This document shows positions 1 to 11,861 of a DNA stretch of 64,000 nucleotides, piece by piece. Within the stretch, counting starts at the first letter, position 1; every line of letters starts with the position of its first letter. The notes beneath the pieces were generated by a model, which worked only from the letters and a program-made list of their open reading frames with translations, searched no databases and had not been told where the DNA came from. Made by a program: the position numbers and the translations under genes. The DNA lies in the NCBI RefSeq assembly GCF_033115175.1, contig NC_084829.1, forward strand, positions 15,574,496 to 15,638,495, given 5' to 3'. This stretch comes from Lepus europaeus. Lineage: Eukaryota > Chordata > Mammalia > Lagomorpha > Leporidae.

Positions 1-123
1 TCAGCGAGATGCGCCGGCCGCAGCAGCCATTGGAGGGTGAACCAACGGCAAAAAGGAAGACCTTTCTCTCTGTCTCTTCTCTCTCTCTATTCAGTCTGCC
101 TGTCAAAAAAATAAATAAAAAAA
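1..123 (+). mobile_element. Young C-repeat SINE, 3' end only
   Basis: The window starts inside it. The GGCCATTGGAGGGTGAACC block, CT-rich stretch and TGTCAAAAAAATAAATAAA tail are present. Confidence 0.9.
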
Positions 124-309
124 ATTTACATCACATTTAAATGTACAGAAGTGCTAATTATTTTCATATCAGCAAAACCATAAGTACTTCTTAAAAGAAC
201 CGATTTATTGTCAAATGATTCTTTCTTAACCACTCTGACAAGATTCATTTTTCACTTTTGTATAATTTATTTAAATTTACATTTTTGATTTTAAAAAACA
301 GCTGTTTGA

Positions 310-602
310 TTATTTTCATCTACCTGAAGGGCATGGCAGGTCAGAATGGTTCACTCCCCAAATCACCACAAGTACCAGGGTTGGACAAAGCCACCTCCAG
401 GAACAGTCAAGAGCAACGAACTCCATCTGTGTCTCACATATGTGTGGCAGAAGCCAAGTTGAGCCATCATCTGCTGCTTCTCAGGATGCTTTAGCAGGAA
501 GGTGGATTGCAAATGGAGGTACTAGGACTCAAACCAGCACTCCAATATCAATGTGGGTGTCGGTATCAGTGGCTTAATCTACTGTGCCACAGTTGCCCAA
601 CG
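310..602 (-). mobile_element. Old, diverged C-repeat SINE
   Basis: The minus-strand pattern is still visible: GGTTCACTCCCCAAAT, GACTCAAACCAGCACTC and CTGTGCCACAG. The usual GA-rich 3' segment is lost. Confidence 0.7.
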
Positions 603-887
603 TATATTCTTGCAATATATCACTTTGCCTTTATGATGTATTGGTTAGGCAAGCCAACTGGCTTTCCTTTATAAGATACCTAATACTTTACCTAAGTCAC
701 AGAAGTTTGTTGTGAGGATTAAAATGAATTTACTACATTCATAGTGCTTAGAATCACATTTAGCAATTACATAGAGTCCTGAAAAAAATATAAAAAAATC
801 ACAACTTATCAGGATTTTTTTTGCAAATTATGACTCAATCAGTATTTTCAAAAAATTTTTAATACCGATAAAAAATGTTTTATTATT

Positions 888-1247
888 GGCCGGCGCCGCG
901 GCTCACTAGGCTAATCCTCCGCCTGCGGCACTGGCACCCTGGGTTCTAGTCCCGGTCGGGGTGCCGGATTCTGTCCCGGTTGCCCCTCTTCCAGGCCAGC
1001 TCTCTGCTGTGGCCAGGGAGTGCAGTGGAGGATGGCCCAAGTCCTTGGGCCCTGCACCCCATGGGAGACCAGGAGAAGTACCTGGCTCCTGCCATCGGAT
1101 CAGCGCGGTGCGCCGGCCGCAGCGCGCCAGCTGCGGCGGCCATTGGAGTGTGAACCAACGGCAAAGGAAGACCTTTCTCTCTGTCTCTGTCTCTCACTGT
1201 CCACTCTGCCTGTCAAAAAGTAAAAAAATAAATAAATAAAAATAAAT
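888..1247 (+). mobile_element. Full-length young C-repeat SINE
   Basis: It runs from GGCCGGCGCCGCGGCTCAC through the tRNA-like A and B boxes to TGTCAAAAAG and an AAATAAATA tail. The duplication AAAATGTTTTATTATT flanks it, before 888 and again near 1249-1264. Confidence 0.95.
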
Positions 1248-1289
1248 AAAAATGTTTTATTATTTAAAATAATAAAAAATACCTTCAAG

Positions 1290-1585
1290 ATGGACATTTG
1301 GTATAGAGGCTAAGACACCATTTGGGACCTTTGCATCCCATATCAGACTGCCTGGGTCCAAATCCTGGGTCTGCTTCCAATTCCAGTTACCTGCTAATGT
1401 GCACCATGAATGACAGATTGTGGTTCAAGTTCTTGAATGTCTGCCAGTCATGTGTGGTACCTGGATTGAATTCCTGGCTCATTGCTGGCTGTTCTGGGCA
1501 TCTGGAGACTGAACCAGTGGGTGGAAGATGTATCTCCGTATCTCTGTTTCTCTGCTTTCAAATAAAAATACATTTAAAAAATTTA
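1290..1585 (+). mobile_element. Old C-repeat SINE
   Basis: TTGCATCCCATATCAGA, AACCAGTGGGTGGAAGATG and TTTCAAATAAAAATA mark a diverged sense copy. Confidence 0.75.
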
Positions 1586-2253
1586 AATGTTTTTTTCTAT
1601 CAAACACTACAAGTAATTTTATGCTTTTCTTTTTGCTTTGACTATCAGAAAGCTTGATCTAAATTTGATTATGTATTAATTTATTATTAGTGGTATAATT
1701 TTCTTTGTCCCTTAATGTTACTCTGTTTATAGTTTAATACCCATTGTATATGATTATTATACTTTAAATTATCTGTAAGCTCTATCATAGGAGGAAAAAT
1801 TGTAATTATTGAGGTTTTATGTAAAGAAATACTATTTTTATTTTTATGGTGAATTCTTTCTCATTTTTATTTTTGTTCTGCCCTGAAACTTTATCCAGAA
1901 ACTTAAGCATTGGACCATAAATTGTGCCCTAAATTAGAACTTTAATTTCTCTTAGACTCTTGATTTTGATGCTGTAGTCATATCAACTAAAATGCTTAAG
2001 GATGAAGCACAAATTCACTAATAAATGGTGTTTTATAAAATTATTAAATCAAATAAGAAATCCAAGGTAGGAAATTCTAAAGTTCAAAAATTCAATGTTT
2101 TTCATCTTCCCACTTTGCCATTTGTGTGGGTGATAACTCTCTCCATTTTCACAGATGGCAGCAGTAACAGCAATACAAGAAAGAAAAATGCTCCCTTGTT
2201 TCTTCACAAAACTTTATACTACAAGCTCCCAATACATTTTTCCCTGCTTAGAA

Positions 2254-2580
2254 CTGGAGGTTGGCACGAGCTTTATGGTGTAACAGGTTAAGCTGCTGCC
2301 TGGCAGAGGCGGGGAGGGGGGGCTTCTATAAGCTGGTTCACTCCCCAAAAGGCCGCAATGGCCAGAGCTGAGCCGATCAGGAGCTAGGAATCAGGACCCA
2401 GGAGCTTCTTCTTGGTCTCCCAAGTGAGTGCAGGGGCCTGAGGGCTTGGGCCTTCTTCTACTTCTTTCCCAGGCCATGGCAGAGAGCTGGATTGGAAGAG
2501 GAGCAGCCGGGACTTGAACCAGCACCAGTATGGGCACTGCAGGCATCGGCTTTATCTGCTACGCCGCAGAGTCAGCTCTG
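2254..2580. mobile_element. Head-to-head SINE composite
   Basis: About 50 bases of plus-strand SINE 5' end (TTGGCACGAGCTTTATGG...GTTAAGCTGCTGCCTG) run into a G-rich junction. A minus-strand copy then begins near 2330 without its GA/T-rich 3' end and runs to 2580. Confidence 0.65.
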
Positions 2581-2581
2581 T

Positions 2582-2925
2582 GGTTTTTTTTTTAAAGATT
2601 TTATTTTCTTTATTTGAAAGACAGAGTTACAGAGAGAGGTAGAAACAGAGAGAGGTCTTCCATCTGCTGGTTCACACTCTCCAGATGGCTGCAACAGCCA
2701 GAGCTGCACTGACCCAAAGCCAGGAGCCAGGAGCTTCTTCCAGGTCTCCCACACGGGTGCAGGGGCCCAAGGATTCGGGCAGTCTTTTACTGCTTTCCCA
2801 GGCCATAGTAGAGAGCTGGATAGGAAGAGGAGCAGCCGGGACTAGAATTGGCGCCCATATGGGATGCCGACACTGAAGGCCAGGGCTTTAACCAGCTGCG
2901 CCACAGCGCTGCCACCTCCCCGCCC
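2582..2925 (-). mobile_element. C-repeat SINE, intermediate age
   Basis: The copy is complete, from TTTTAAAGATTTTATT to CTGCGCCACAGCGCTG, and is followed by a C-rich stretch. It directly abuts the composite at 2254-2580. Confidence 0.9.
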
Positions 2926-3138
2926 CCGCCACCCCATGATTATTTTTAACGGAATAGACACATGCATAAAAATATCGCTGTCATGTGCATAACTAAATTT
3001 ATAATTTCCTGCTAAATGCACAATCTCCTACTGAAGGGTTAAGAGTTGAGCCTGAGTCCCTAAAAGTACTGAGAATGCAAACCAAATTTATTACTTAAAA
3101 GAAAAGGTTATATAAATAACTTTTAGTTAAGACCAAGA

Positions 3139-3192
3139 ATCCAAAAAACAAAACAGAAAAAAACAAAAAACAAAAACAAAAAAGAAACCAAA
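3139..3192. repeat. A-rich low-complexity tract
   Basis: A run of CAAAAA-type units, perhaps an old poly(A) tail; no element could be joined to it. Confidence 0.7.
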
Positions 3193-3289
3193 TGGAGGTC
3201 TTCCTGAGATTCATTATTAAGTCACTACTCTTGACCCAAACTTCAAAAATAAGTCTATAATTCTAAAATAAAAAAAAAAATCCCATTCC

Positions 3290-3502
3290 AAATGTGGCTG
3301 ATGGTAGGCAATCTTTTTCCTTGAGAAGCAGTGAGACAGAGAGAGACAGAGAGAAACATAACATTCCTATATCCTGGTTCATACTACTTATGTCTCTAAT
3401 AACCTGTGCTGGGCTTGCTGAACCAAGAACCAGGAACTCAATCCAGGTCCCTTATATGGGTGGCAAAAAGCCAACTACTTAAGCCATCACTGAGGTTCCC
3501 AG
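3290..3502 (-). mobile_element. Old, partial C-repeat-related SINE
   Basis: A GACAGAGAGAGACAGAGAG stretch, CTGGTTCATAC and AACTACTTAAGCCATCAC identify a diverged subfamily also seen at 38932, 50655 and 52925. Confidence 0.55.
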
Positions 3503-3504
3503 GG

Positions 3505-3920
3505 TCTAGGTGTTAGCTCATTTTCCATTACCTGAACTAAAATACCCAAGAGAAGCTTCTTGGGAAAGAAGTCTGGAGGTTGTAGTTCAGGCTCTGGTGG
3601 CAACATAGCCTAGAGTCTAGTAGAGGCTGGTCATGGTGGGTGCAGAAGAATGCTCACATGATGAGTCAGGAAGGAGAACTAGAAATCAAATAATTGAACT
3701 TGAAATAAAATAATCAATTTGAAATCAAATAGGCTGTATTTGAAATTGAGTAACTCTCCTGAGATCCACCCTTTCAGGGCATGCCCTCCATGACCTAAAG
3801 ACCTCCCACTGGTCCCATCTCCTAGCCACAACAATTAAATACTGATCCTCCACCCTTAACTCATCAACTATTCACATGAAGACATCAGAGTTTAAATGTG
3901 TGAATGAATTTGGAGTATAC
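3505..3920 (-). mobile_element. MaLR-type LTR fragment (MLT1/MST-like)
   Basis: The order of old motifs (CATTACCTGAACTAAAATACC, GGGCATGCCCTCCATGACC, CCCACTGGTCCC) fits the antisense of mammalian MaLR LTRs. It is strongly diverged and was assigned from memory. Confidence 0.5.
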
Positions 3921-3933
3921 AAAGCTTACTCTA

Positions 3934-4298
3934 GGCCGGCGCCGCAGCTCACTTGGCTAAACCTCCGCCTGCGGTGCTGGCACCCTGGGTTCTAGTCCCG
4001 GTTGGGGCGCCAGATTCTGCCCCGGTTGCTCCTCTTCCAGTCCAGCTCTCTGCTGTGGCCTGGGAAGGCAGTGGAGGATGGCCCAAGTGCTTGGGCCCTG
4101 CACCCTCATGGGAGACTAGGAGGAAGCACCTGGCTCCTGGCTTTGGATCAGCGCAGCGCACTGGCCGTTGCAGCCATTTTGGGGGGGGGGGTGAACCAAT
4201 GGAAAAAGGAAGACCTTTCTCTCTGTCTCTCTCTCTCACTGTCTAACTCTGCCTGTCAAAAAAGAAAAACAAAAAACAAAACAAAACAAAACCAAAAA
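3934..4298 (+). mobile_element. Full-length young C-repeat SINE
   Basis: GGCCGGCGCCGCAGCTCAC opens it and a mixed CAAAA tail closes it. AAAGCTTACTCT repeats at 3921-3932 and 4299-4310. A run of ten G residues at 4184 is a local oddity. Confidence 0.95.
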
Positions 4299-4453
4299 AA
4301 AGCTTACTCTGTCCACAACAATCTGCATTATTAGGAAGCTGTAGGTGTCAATCCAAGCTAGGTATCAATCCAAGGCACTCAGATGTCAAAATCAGGCATC
4401 TTAACACATCTTAACTGTTGGGCTAAATAAATGCACAACTGAAAGCAACTTTT

Positions 4454-4788
4454 CTTTTTTTAAAGATTTATTTATTTATTTATTTGAAAGGCAGAGTTAC
4501 AGAGAAGCAGAGGCAGAGAGAGAGAGAGAATTCTTCCATCCACTGGTCCACTCTCCAGATGGCCGTAATGGCTGGAGCTGGGCCATACCAAAGTCAGGAG
4601 CCAGGAGCTTCTTCCAAGTCTCCCATGTCAGTGCAGGGACCCAAGGACCTGGGCCATCTTCCACTGCTTTCCCCTGGCCATAAGAGAGAGCTGGATTGGA
4701 AGTGGAGCAGCTGGGACTTGAACCGGTGCCCATATAGAATGCAGGCACTGCAGGTGGTGGCTTTACCCGCTATGTCACAGTGCCGGCC
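4454..4788 (-). mobile_element. C-repeat SINE
   Basis: A complete minus-strand copy ending in GTGCCGGCCC, flanked by TGAAAGCAACTTTT (about 4440-4453 and 4790-4803). Confidence 0.93.
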
Positions 4789-4803
4789 CTGAAAGCAACT
4801 TTT

Positions 4804-5684
4804 AAACGTAAAACAAATTGTTTAATTTACCTTAAATTTAGGAAAGAGCTGATCTGTAACCATGGTAACAAGAAACTATCTAGAAACAGTTTTAACTTTA
4901 TTCAATCACTTAGTGACCACTGGCCTCACTCACTAATCTATCACTGTCAGCCTCTTGCTTCTAAAGAACAATTAGAGCCAAGCTCACTCTATGAGCACGA
5001 CTCAAGTGCCAACCAATCAATATCAGCCATACTTGAATAAACATGCTGCTATAACAGATGGTGTCAACCCCGTTTTGCCTCTGAAATTCTGGCAATCCTT
5101 AATCTCTACAGTTCCAAAAATCCTACACAACCAGCAAGCTGTTCCACTAAAAGAGATTGAGCCTGATCAGCATTGCTTTCTCTCACCACGGAAAGCAATT
5201 CCAACGTGCTGTTATTTCAGATAATGAATGAAGATTTATTATTCTGATAAGAACTTTCAAAGTTATTACATCTACCACTCATCTTTTATTTTCCTTAATG
5301 AATGCAAATAAAATCTGCAATTCCTTTCATCCATTTTACCATAACTATCATAAATACCAATAAAAGAATGAATAACAACATTCATGCACTTTTCTCCCTA
5401 AATGGAAAAACATCAATGAAAAGAATGTAGCTTATTAGAAAGAGCTAAAAGAATTCAAATGCAAATATGTGCCAGGTGTCTCAAAAAAAACAAACAAACA
5501 AAAAAGACAGAAAGAAATGGGGAAGAAAGGAGGGTGGGAGGGAGAGAGGGAAGGGAAGAGAGGAGAGGGAGAGAGGAAAGGAATATCATTATGTTCTTAC
5601 GATTGTATTTACAAACCATATTGAATTTGTCAAATGCTAATTAAAAATTTAGAACAAAATGTGCCAAGTAAAATTACTAGAATG
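4804..5684. other. No gene recognised; purine tract inside
   Basis: AT-rich sequence without coding signals. A GGGA/GAGA-rich purine tract occupies about 5505-5582. I see no other structure. Confidence 0.5.
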
Positions 5685-6012
5685 GGCCAGCGCCGTGGCT
5701 TAACAGGCTAATCCTCCACCTTGCGGCGCCGGCACACCGGGTTCTACTTCCGGTGGGGCGCCGGATTCTATCCCGGTTGCCCCTCTTCCAGGCCAGCTCT
5801 CTGCTATGGCCCGGGAAGGCAGTGGAGGATGGCCCAAGTCCTTGGGTCCTGCACCCGCATGGGAGACCAGGAGAAGTGCCTGGCTCCTGGCTTCGGATTG
5901 GCGAGATACGCCGGCCGCAGCGGCCATTGGAGGGTGAACCAATGGCAAAAAGGAAGACCTTTCTGTCTCTTTCTCTCTCACTATCCACTCTTCCTGTCAA
6001 AAAAAAAAAAAA
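5685..6012 (+). mobile_element. Full-length young C-repeat SINE
   Basis: Starts GGCCAGCGCCGTGGC and ends in a 17-base A run. AAAATTACTAGAATG flanks it (5670-5684 and 6013-6027). Confidence 0.95.
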
Positions 6013-6123
6013 AAAATTACTAGAATGGATCCACACCAAAGTATTTCTAAGTTAGAATTAGCCCAGTGTCTCAAATAATACAGCCAGGGTAAACTCCACT
6101 CTCTCATTTAATAAAAATTTAAT

Positions 6124-6460
6124 GAGGGGCCAGTGCAATGGCTCAGCAGGTTAATGCCCTGGCCTGCAGTGCCGGCATCCCATATGGGCACCGGTTCGAG
6201 TCCCGTCTGCTCCACTTCTGATCCAGCTCTCTGCGTGGCCTGGGAAAGCAGTAGAAGATGGCCCAAGTCCTTGGGCCCCTGACCCGCAAGAGACTCCTGG
6301 CTCCTGGCTTCAGATCAGCACAACTCCGGCTGTTGCAGACAACTGGGGAGTGAACCATTGAAAGGAAGACCTCTCTCTCTCTCTCTCTCTGCCTCTCCTC
6401 TCTCTGTGTAACTCTGACTTTCAAATAAATAAATAAATAAGTCTTTTTAAAAAAAAAGAT
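6124..6460 (+). mobile_element. C-repeat SINE inserted near an older SINE
   Basis: A sense copy from GGGGCCAGTGCAATGGC to an AAATAAATAAATAAG tail. A short older SINE piece (GGATGCCCACATCCCATATT) follows at about 6462-6525. Confidence 0.9.
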
Positions 6461-6639
6461 GACACTTGGGATGCCCACATCCCATATTGGAGTGACTGGT
6501 TTGGAGTCCTGATTCCACTCCCAATCAAATTTAAAACAAAAAAATTTAGTGAACAGACAAAAGTCCTCCTGTAAACACAATATAACAATAAATATGACAA
6601 GTGAAATAGATGGTATGGTAGAGGAGAAAAACTAAACCA

Positions 6640-7430
6640 GAGAAATAGAATTCTTATACATTATAGGGGAGGGGTGCTGGAAATATTAAGTAGGATGGCC
6701 AGGAAAGGGCTTGCTGAGAAAACCAAGAACTGAAGAAATGAAAGGAACAAGCCAGGAGGATATTAGAGGGAACAGCATCAGCACAGAAAGATGCCAAGAA
6801 TGTTTAAGAACAGTGACAAGTTCACTGTTGCTGGAGCAGTTTGAAAGTGATAGAAAATTGGAAGCCTAAGTCAGAGTAATAATAGGGTTCAGACCATGAA
6901 TTGCTTTATAAGCATTAGGAAGAACTTTGGCATGTACTTTGAGTGAAATGAGAGGCAACTGAAACCTGAAAGGAGAGGAATGACATCATCTGACTTACAT
7001 TTCAACAGGTCCACTATGTTAAGAATTGATTGAAAGAGATTTAAGAGAAAATGAAACAAGAACAATTAGCAATTTTATTACATTAATCTAGACAGCATAT
7101 GATGGTAGCTTGGGAAATGGATATGTCTAGCTTCTGCACATATTTTGCTGACAGTTTACAGGAGAGCTGTAAATCAAAGACACAGTCAAGAATGACGCCA
7201 AGAGTATTGACAGAGCAACTGTAAAAGTTCCCATTAACTAAAGTTAGGAAAGACTACATGAGAAGCAGCTATAAGGAAGCTTGTCAGGTTAGCTGTACAG
7301 TAGGCAGTTTAACTTCTAGATACAGAATTAAGGAGACCTGGCTGAAGGGTAAATTTGGAAATCATTAGCATATATAAGGTAGTAAAAGTCATAAGAAAGA
7401 CTAAGGACTGAACTCCAGGGCATCTCAATG
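6640..7430 (-). mobile_element. Ancient LINE-2/CR1-type reverse transcriptase fragment
   Basis: The plus strand follows the antisense of the conserved LINE-2-like reverse-transcriptase region. Landmarks are the block around GGAGAGGAATGACATCATCTG, the block TCATTAGCATATA, and CTGAACTCCAGGGCATCTC near the end. It is heavily mutated, with no long frame left. It was assigned by resemblance to this mammal-wide family from memory; a CR1 relative is the alternative. Confidence 0.6.
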
Positions 7431-7579
7431 TGTAAAAAGTGGGAGACAACAAAACAAGTGGTGGACTAGAAAGAAGAAAAACCAGATGAGTAATATCCTC
7501 AACATAAAATGAAAAAAATATTTTGTAGGAAAATTTTCTGTTGAGTTCAATATTCGTGACATGTTAAATAAAATGGGAT

Positions 7580-7897
7580 TTAAAAGAGGCAGAGAGAGAG
7601 GTCTTCCATCCGATAGTTCACTCCCCAATTGGCTGCAATGGCCAGAGTTGCACTGATCCGAAGCCAGGAGCCAGGAGTCTCTTCCAGGTCTCCCACTCAG
7701 GTGCAGGGGCCCAAGGACTTGGACCATCTTCTACTGCAGGTGCAGGGGCCCAACGACTTAGGTCATCTTCTACTGCTTTCCCAGGCCATAGCAGAGAGCT
7801 GGATTGTAAGTGGAACAGCCGGATCTTGAACCAGTGCCCATATGGGATGCCAGCACTTCAGGCCAGGGTGTTAACCAGCTGTGCCACAGCACCGGCC
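7580..7897 (-). mobile_element. C-repeat SINE with an internal 39-bp duplication
   Basis: The block containing GTGCAGGGGCCCAA is present twice in tandem (7700-7738 and 7739-7777), differing at a few positions. The poly(A) end is truncated. Confidence 0.9.
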
Positions 7898-8280
7898 CCA
7901 GCATGTCTTGAAGTCTGGTATTGTTTCGCCTCTGGTATTGTTGTATAAGATTGCTTTAGCATATGAATTTCAGCATCATTTTTTTTATATATGAGACGAA
8001 TCCTTGGTATTTTGACTGGGATTGCATTGAATCTATAAATTGTTTTTGGTAGTATAGACATTTTGATGATATTGAGTCTTCCAATCATGAAAATGGAAGA
8101 TTTTTTCCTTTTTTGCATTTGTGTCTTCTTTCTTTAATATTTTGTAATTTTCATCATAGAGATCTTTGATGTCAATGGTTAAATTTATTCCAATGTATTT
8201 AAATTTTTTGTAGTTATTGTGAATGGGATTGGTCTTAGAAGTTCTTTCTCAGCCATGGCATTGTCTCACACCAGGCTCTC
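7898..8280 (-). mobile_element. LINE-1 ORF2 fragment
   Basis: The minus strand encodes a stretch typical of the L1 ORF2 region after the reverse-transcriptase core ([13 protein letters not shown]). It is truncated on both sides. A SINE lies directly to its left and an internally deleted SINE to its right. Confidence 0.8.
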
Positions 8281-8289
8281 ATCAGAGCT

Positions 8290-8415
8290 TTTTTTTTTAA
8301 AGATTTATTTATTTGAAAGAGTTACACAGGGAGAGCAGGTCTTGAACCGGCGCCCATATGGGATGCCAGAGCTTCAGGCAGGACGTTAACCCGCTGAGTC
8401 ACAGTGCAGGCCTGT
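8290..8415 (-). mobile_element. Internally deleted C-repeat SINE
   Basis: The 3' end (AAAGATTTATTTATTTGAAAG) joins directly to the 5' third (CTTGAACCGGCGCCCAT), so the central ~200 bases are missing. Confidence 0.85.
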
Positions 8416-9334
8416 CCCACAAATTTACCACAAGTGGCTTGGGCTGCTGCAGTCTGGTCTCGTCTCTCTCTCCAAAGCTTGTGCTGAGGTTCCTGGCTGC
8501 TGGAATCCTGTGTTCTGTTATGTTATGCCACCAGACCCTTTATGGAGATCCACTGCATCCCTCTAACTTGCGTGTTTCCAGTGCAATTTTCTCCCTATCT
8601 CGTCCCTAAGATCACACTCTTTTTAAACTATCTTCCCCTAGGCTAGAACAGAAGTAGCTTATTTCAAGACACATTTTCATAATTAGTCACATATTATGAA
8701 TAAACTTTTCCTAAGTAGAGAATCTGAATGGATCAGATGATGAAGGTGGGAATAAGCAGCAGTAAATAAACTTCTATCTCTTTTTAAATTGAACTTTTTC
8801 ATCTTCCAAATCCAAAATTCTACTTTTAATATGCCTACCTCATCCATAAACATTTGAATATCCTGCAATATTTTTCACATAGATATACTTTTGTTGTTCT
8901 GTCACTAAGTGGTAGAGAATAACTCATACTTTCAAATTTGTGTTCCATGTTTTTATAGTTATTAGCATTGTAAGTATCATCTAAATGGCTTCTTGAACAT
9001 ATACTGTATTAGTTTTGATTTTTTGTACATTTATCAGCAGAAATGCTATCTTTTTATTTGAATCATGTTTCATTTCTTTGGAACACATAAACTACTAATC
9101 CAAAAGGCTTACTGGACCATCAGGCTAAAAGATATGTCCAGTATCTAATTTCCAGTAACTGACATTGTGGTTTATATTTTTTGTCATTTGCATATAAAAC
9201 TAAAATATAATCAGAAAACACATTCTCCTTTATATTCAAATGAGAGTAGAGATATATGAAAACAAGGATAGAGAAATATAATTCATTAACCATGCAAATG
9301 AAGAGAATAAAGGTACATGAAGTAATAAAGGGGT
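8416..9334. other. No gene recognised
   Basis: The first 200 bases are GC-richer without a recognisable frame. The rest is AT-rich sequence with no repeat that I can name. Confidence 0.5.
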
Positions 9335-9830
9335 AAACGGCCATTAAAAAATAATGAAATCCTGCATTTGCAGCAAAATGAATGGAATTGGAGGACATCA
9401 TGTTATGTGGTATGAGCCAAACACAGAAAGACAAATACCACATGTTCTCTCTCACACACTGAGGTTTAAAATAAAACTCAATCTGAATATGGAATGTGTA
9501 TTACTAGTTGCTGGGAGGAAAAGAGCTTGGATTTTTAAAATGGAGAAAGAATAGAGAAAGCTGAGTGTGGTTCATTAACCCTGACAAATACACTAATATG
9601 AGATATTAATAATAGGGTTAATAGTGATAAGTATACTAAAATGGGTTGGAAATAGGAGAAGCGGGGTTTATAGGTTGTTACAAATATATCATACTAATCT
9701 TAAATGACAATAGGAAGGCTGGGTGGGGGGGTAAATGGCAACTCTTTGTACTACTTCACAATTTTAGCTTTTAAATGTAAAACTATCCTGAAATAAAATG
9801 TTTTTTTTTTTTTTTTTAAAAAAGAGGGAT
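9335..9830 (+). mobile_element. LINE-1 3' end
   Basis: It begins with the end of ORF2 (AATGAAATCCTGCATTTGC, then the CAAATACCACATGTTCTC block), followed by an old 3'UTR. It ends with AATAAA at about 9793 and a T/A-rich run. Confidence 0.8.
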
Positions 9831-10321
9831 TGGGGAGACAGTCCATTCTACCTGTGGAGCTCAAGAAATGCTGCCATGAGGGACACTTTTTCAGACGGAG
9901 TGCAGAAGGAGGGTGTGTACATAGAGCAGCATAAGCAAAGGACAAGGTATGAAACACAGCAAAAGAGGGATATCAAAGTAAGGAGGCAAAACTGTCACAG
10001 CTTTATCAGGAGAGAACCAAGAGACTCAGGGCCACACAAAAAAAGCCAAGTGTCATACTCGAATGTGAACCTACGCTTTTCTATAATGAGGATCCACTCA
10101 GTAAGGAATTGACTTACAATACCACAAATATATCTCAGAGAGGTTATTCTGGCAGCAAAGTAAGTTAAATGACAAAGTCTTCAACTTGGGCTATATCAGA
10201 CTTGAGTAACCCACAGGACTTAGAAGACATAACTGAAAAATACATTTGGAGTAGGAGTAGATAAAAATTCCTAGGGAAAGCATGTGGTGTTAGAAAGACA
10301 AGTATATGTAAAACACAATAA
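9831..10321. other. No gene recognised
   Basis: A frame of about 100 codons covers 9798-10112 but begins in the L1 tail and resembles no protein I know. Confidence 0.5.
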
Positions 10322-10625
10322 ACTAGTGGCTGACATTGTGGTCCAATGAGTTAAGCTGTTGCTTGTGATATCAGCATCCCAAATCATGGCACTTGTTCAA
10401 GTCCCAGCTGCTCTGCTTATGACCTAGTTTTCTGCTAATGCACTTGTGAAGGCAGCAGATTGTCCACACATGGGCTCCTGCCAGCCATGTGGAAGATTAG
10501 GATAGAGTTTCTGGCTCTTGGCCTTTCTCTTGCAGCCTTTGGGAAGTGAACCAGTGGGTAGAAGATTCTCTCTCTCTTTCTCTCTCTGTTGCTTTGCCAT
10601 TCAAATAAATAAATATTTAAAAAAC
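10322..10625 (+). mobile_element. Old C-repeat SINE
   Basis: CTAGTGGCTGACATTGTGG through AACCAGTGGGTAGAAGATTC to CAAATAAATAAATATTT; numerous substitutions. Confidence 0.8.
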
Positions 10626-10797
10626 TAAAATATACTACACTAGTATATTATACATAAATTTTGCAAATGAAAAGATAAAAAAAACCAAGGGTTTCAGTTT
10701 TTTAATTATACATATGCACATTTGTTTCAAGGACATAAAATATACTTTCATTAGTAAATGCAAATATTTATGGAATATTATGCTAATAAACTTTTTT

Positions 10798-11861
10798 TTT
10801 AAGGAAAAGGGTTTATTGGGGGAAAACTCAGTAGACTGGAGGGAAAGGGCGAAGAGGGAAAAAGAGAGAAGGAGACTGTAAGAGGGATAGATAGAGAGGA
10901 GAGAGAAGAGAGACGAGAGGAGAGGAGCCAAGAGAGAGCCGAGAAAACAGAGAGAAGCCAAGAGAGCACGTGTTCAGGAACAGGCCCTTTTAAAACTTTG
11001 CCGGAGGGCAGGAAGCAGGAGCGGTGAATCCCATTAGGATGGGGGTGGGGCTTGACAACAGAGGTTGGGTCATGTGGCCACCTGGCTTTCAGCAATGGCT
11101 GCGGGGGCTAGAGCTTGGGATATAAATCAGGGTATAGATTGCGCCATAGATAAAACCATGCCAGTTTCCTAACATTCCCCTCTTTTGTTTTTTATAAAGC
11201 AGGAGTTGTATATGGGATTACATTTGGTATTACATCCCAAAAGTCCAGAAGGGGTAGAGGGACGGTGATCTGCCTTTAGAGCTACTTCCTGATGACATGG
11301 GGTGATGAGGTACTCTTCACTGGCATGGGGCGATGTCTCAAGCCGCTGTCTCCTGGGTGGGGAGCCGAGTATATCCCTGTAGCAGCATCTGGTTGACAGC
11401 TGGGTTGCTGAAGACCTTGGTTCATTTCATTATCACCAGCTATAAACACTTAAACAGACACTGTAGTATAAATGACAGGGTGAGAATAGCAACCAATGCT
11501 AAGAGTAGCATTAACCAGGTAAATAGAGGATTTCATAGAGGAGAGGAAATGGGGGTCTCTGGACCCTTATGGGGACAGTTTGATGGACATGGCTTAAAGC
11601 TGATCCCAGCCAAGACTGGGAGAAAAACTACTTAATTTTTGCAGGTAGCGGGGTTTGTCTATAGAGAAATTTTGAAAAATCATACAACATTAAGTCAGGG
11701 AGAGGACCATCAGTACACATAGGTTGGGAGTAGAGCCATTGGTGGTAGAGTAGAGGCTATGGTTACAAAGGAATGAGGCTCAGGAGTGGGCTAAACAGGG
11801 TCCAGAACAAAGGACAGAGTCATTATTAGAGGAGCTAAGAAAAGTGCTATGTAAGCTACAA
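10798..11861 (-). mobile_element. Endogenous retrovirus 3' end (env tail, polypurine tract, U3-R), retroposed by L1
   Basis: Read on the minus strand, the element starts at 11861 inside decayed env-like sequence. A hydrophobic membrane-span-like stretch (about 11450-11530) ends at a TAG complementary to 11440-11442. A polypurine tract (11175-11186) follows, then an LTR beginning TGTTAGG at 11174. A TATA-like TTTTAAAAGG lies at 10987-10996, a pyrimidine-rich stretch follows, and AATAAA is at 10812-10817. About 11 bases later it ends in an A run, with no U5. It is flanked by a 15-base direct repeat (10783-10797 and 11862-11876) at an L1-type TT/AAAA site. This is the structure of a 5'-truncated, polyadenylated retroviral mRNA copied in by L1, not of an integrated provirus. 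No intact retroviral gene is present. Confidence 0.75.

Noticed and set aside
888-1247. C-repeats as functional tRNA genes
   Set aside because: They contain tRNA-like promoter boxes but lack a foldable cloverleaf and carry poly(A) tails; they are SINEs.
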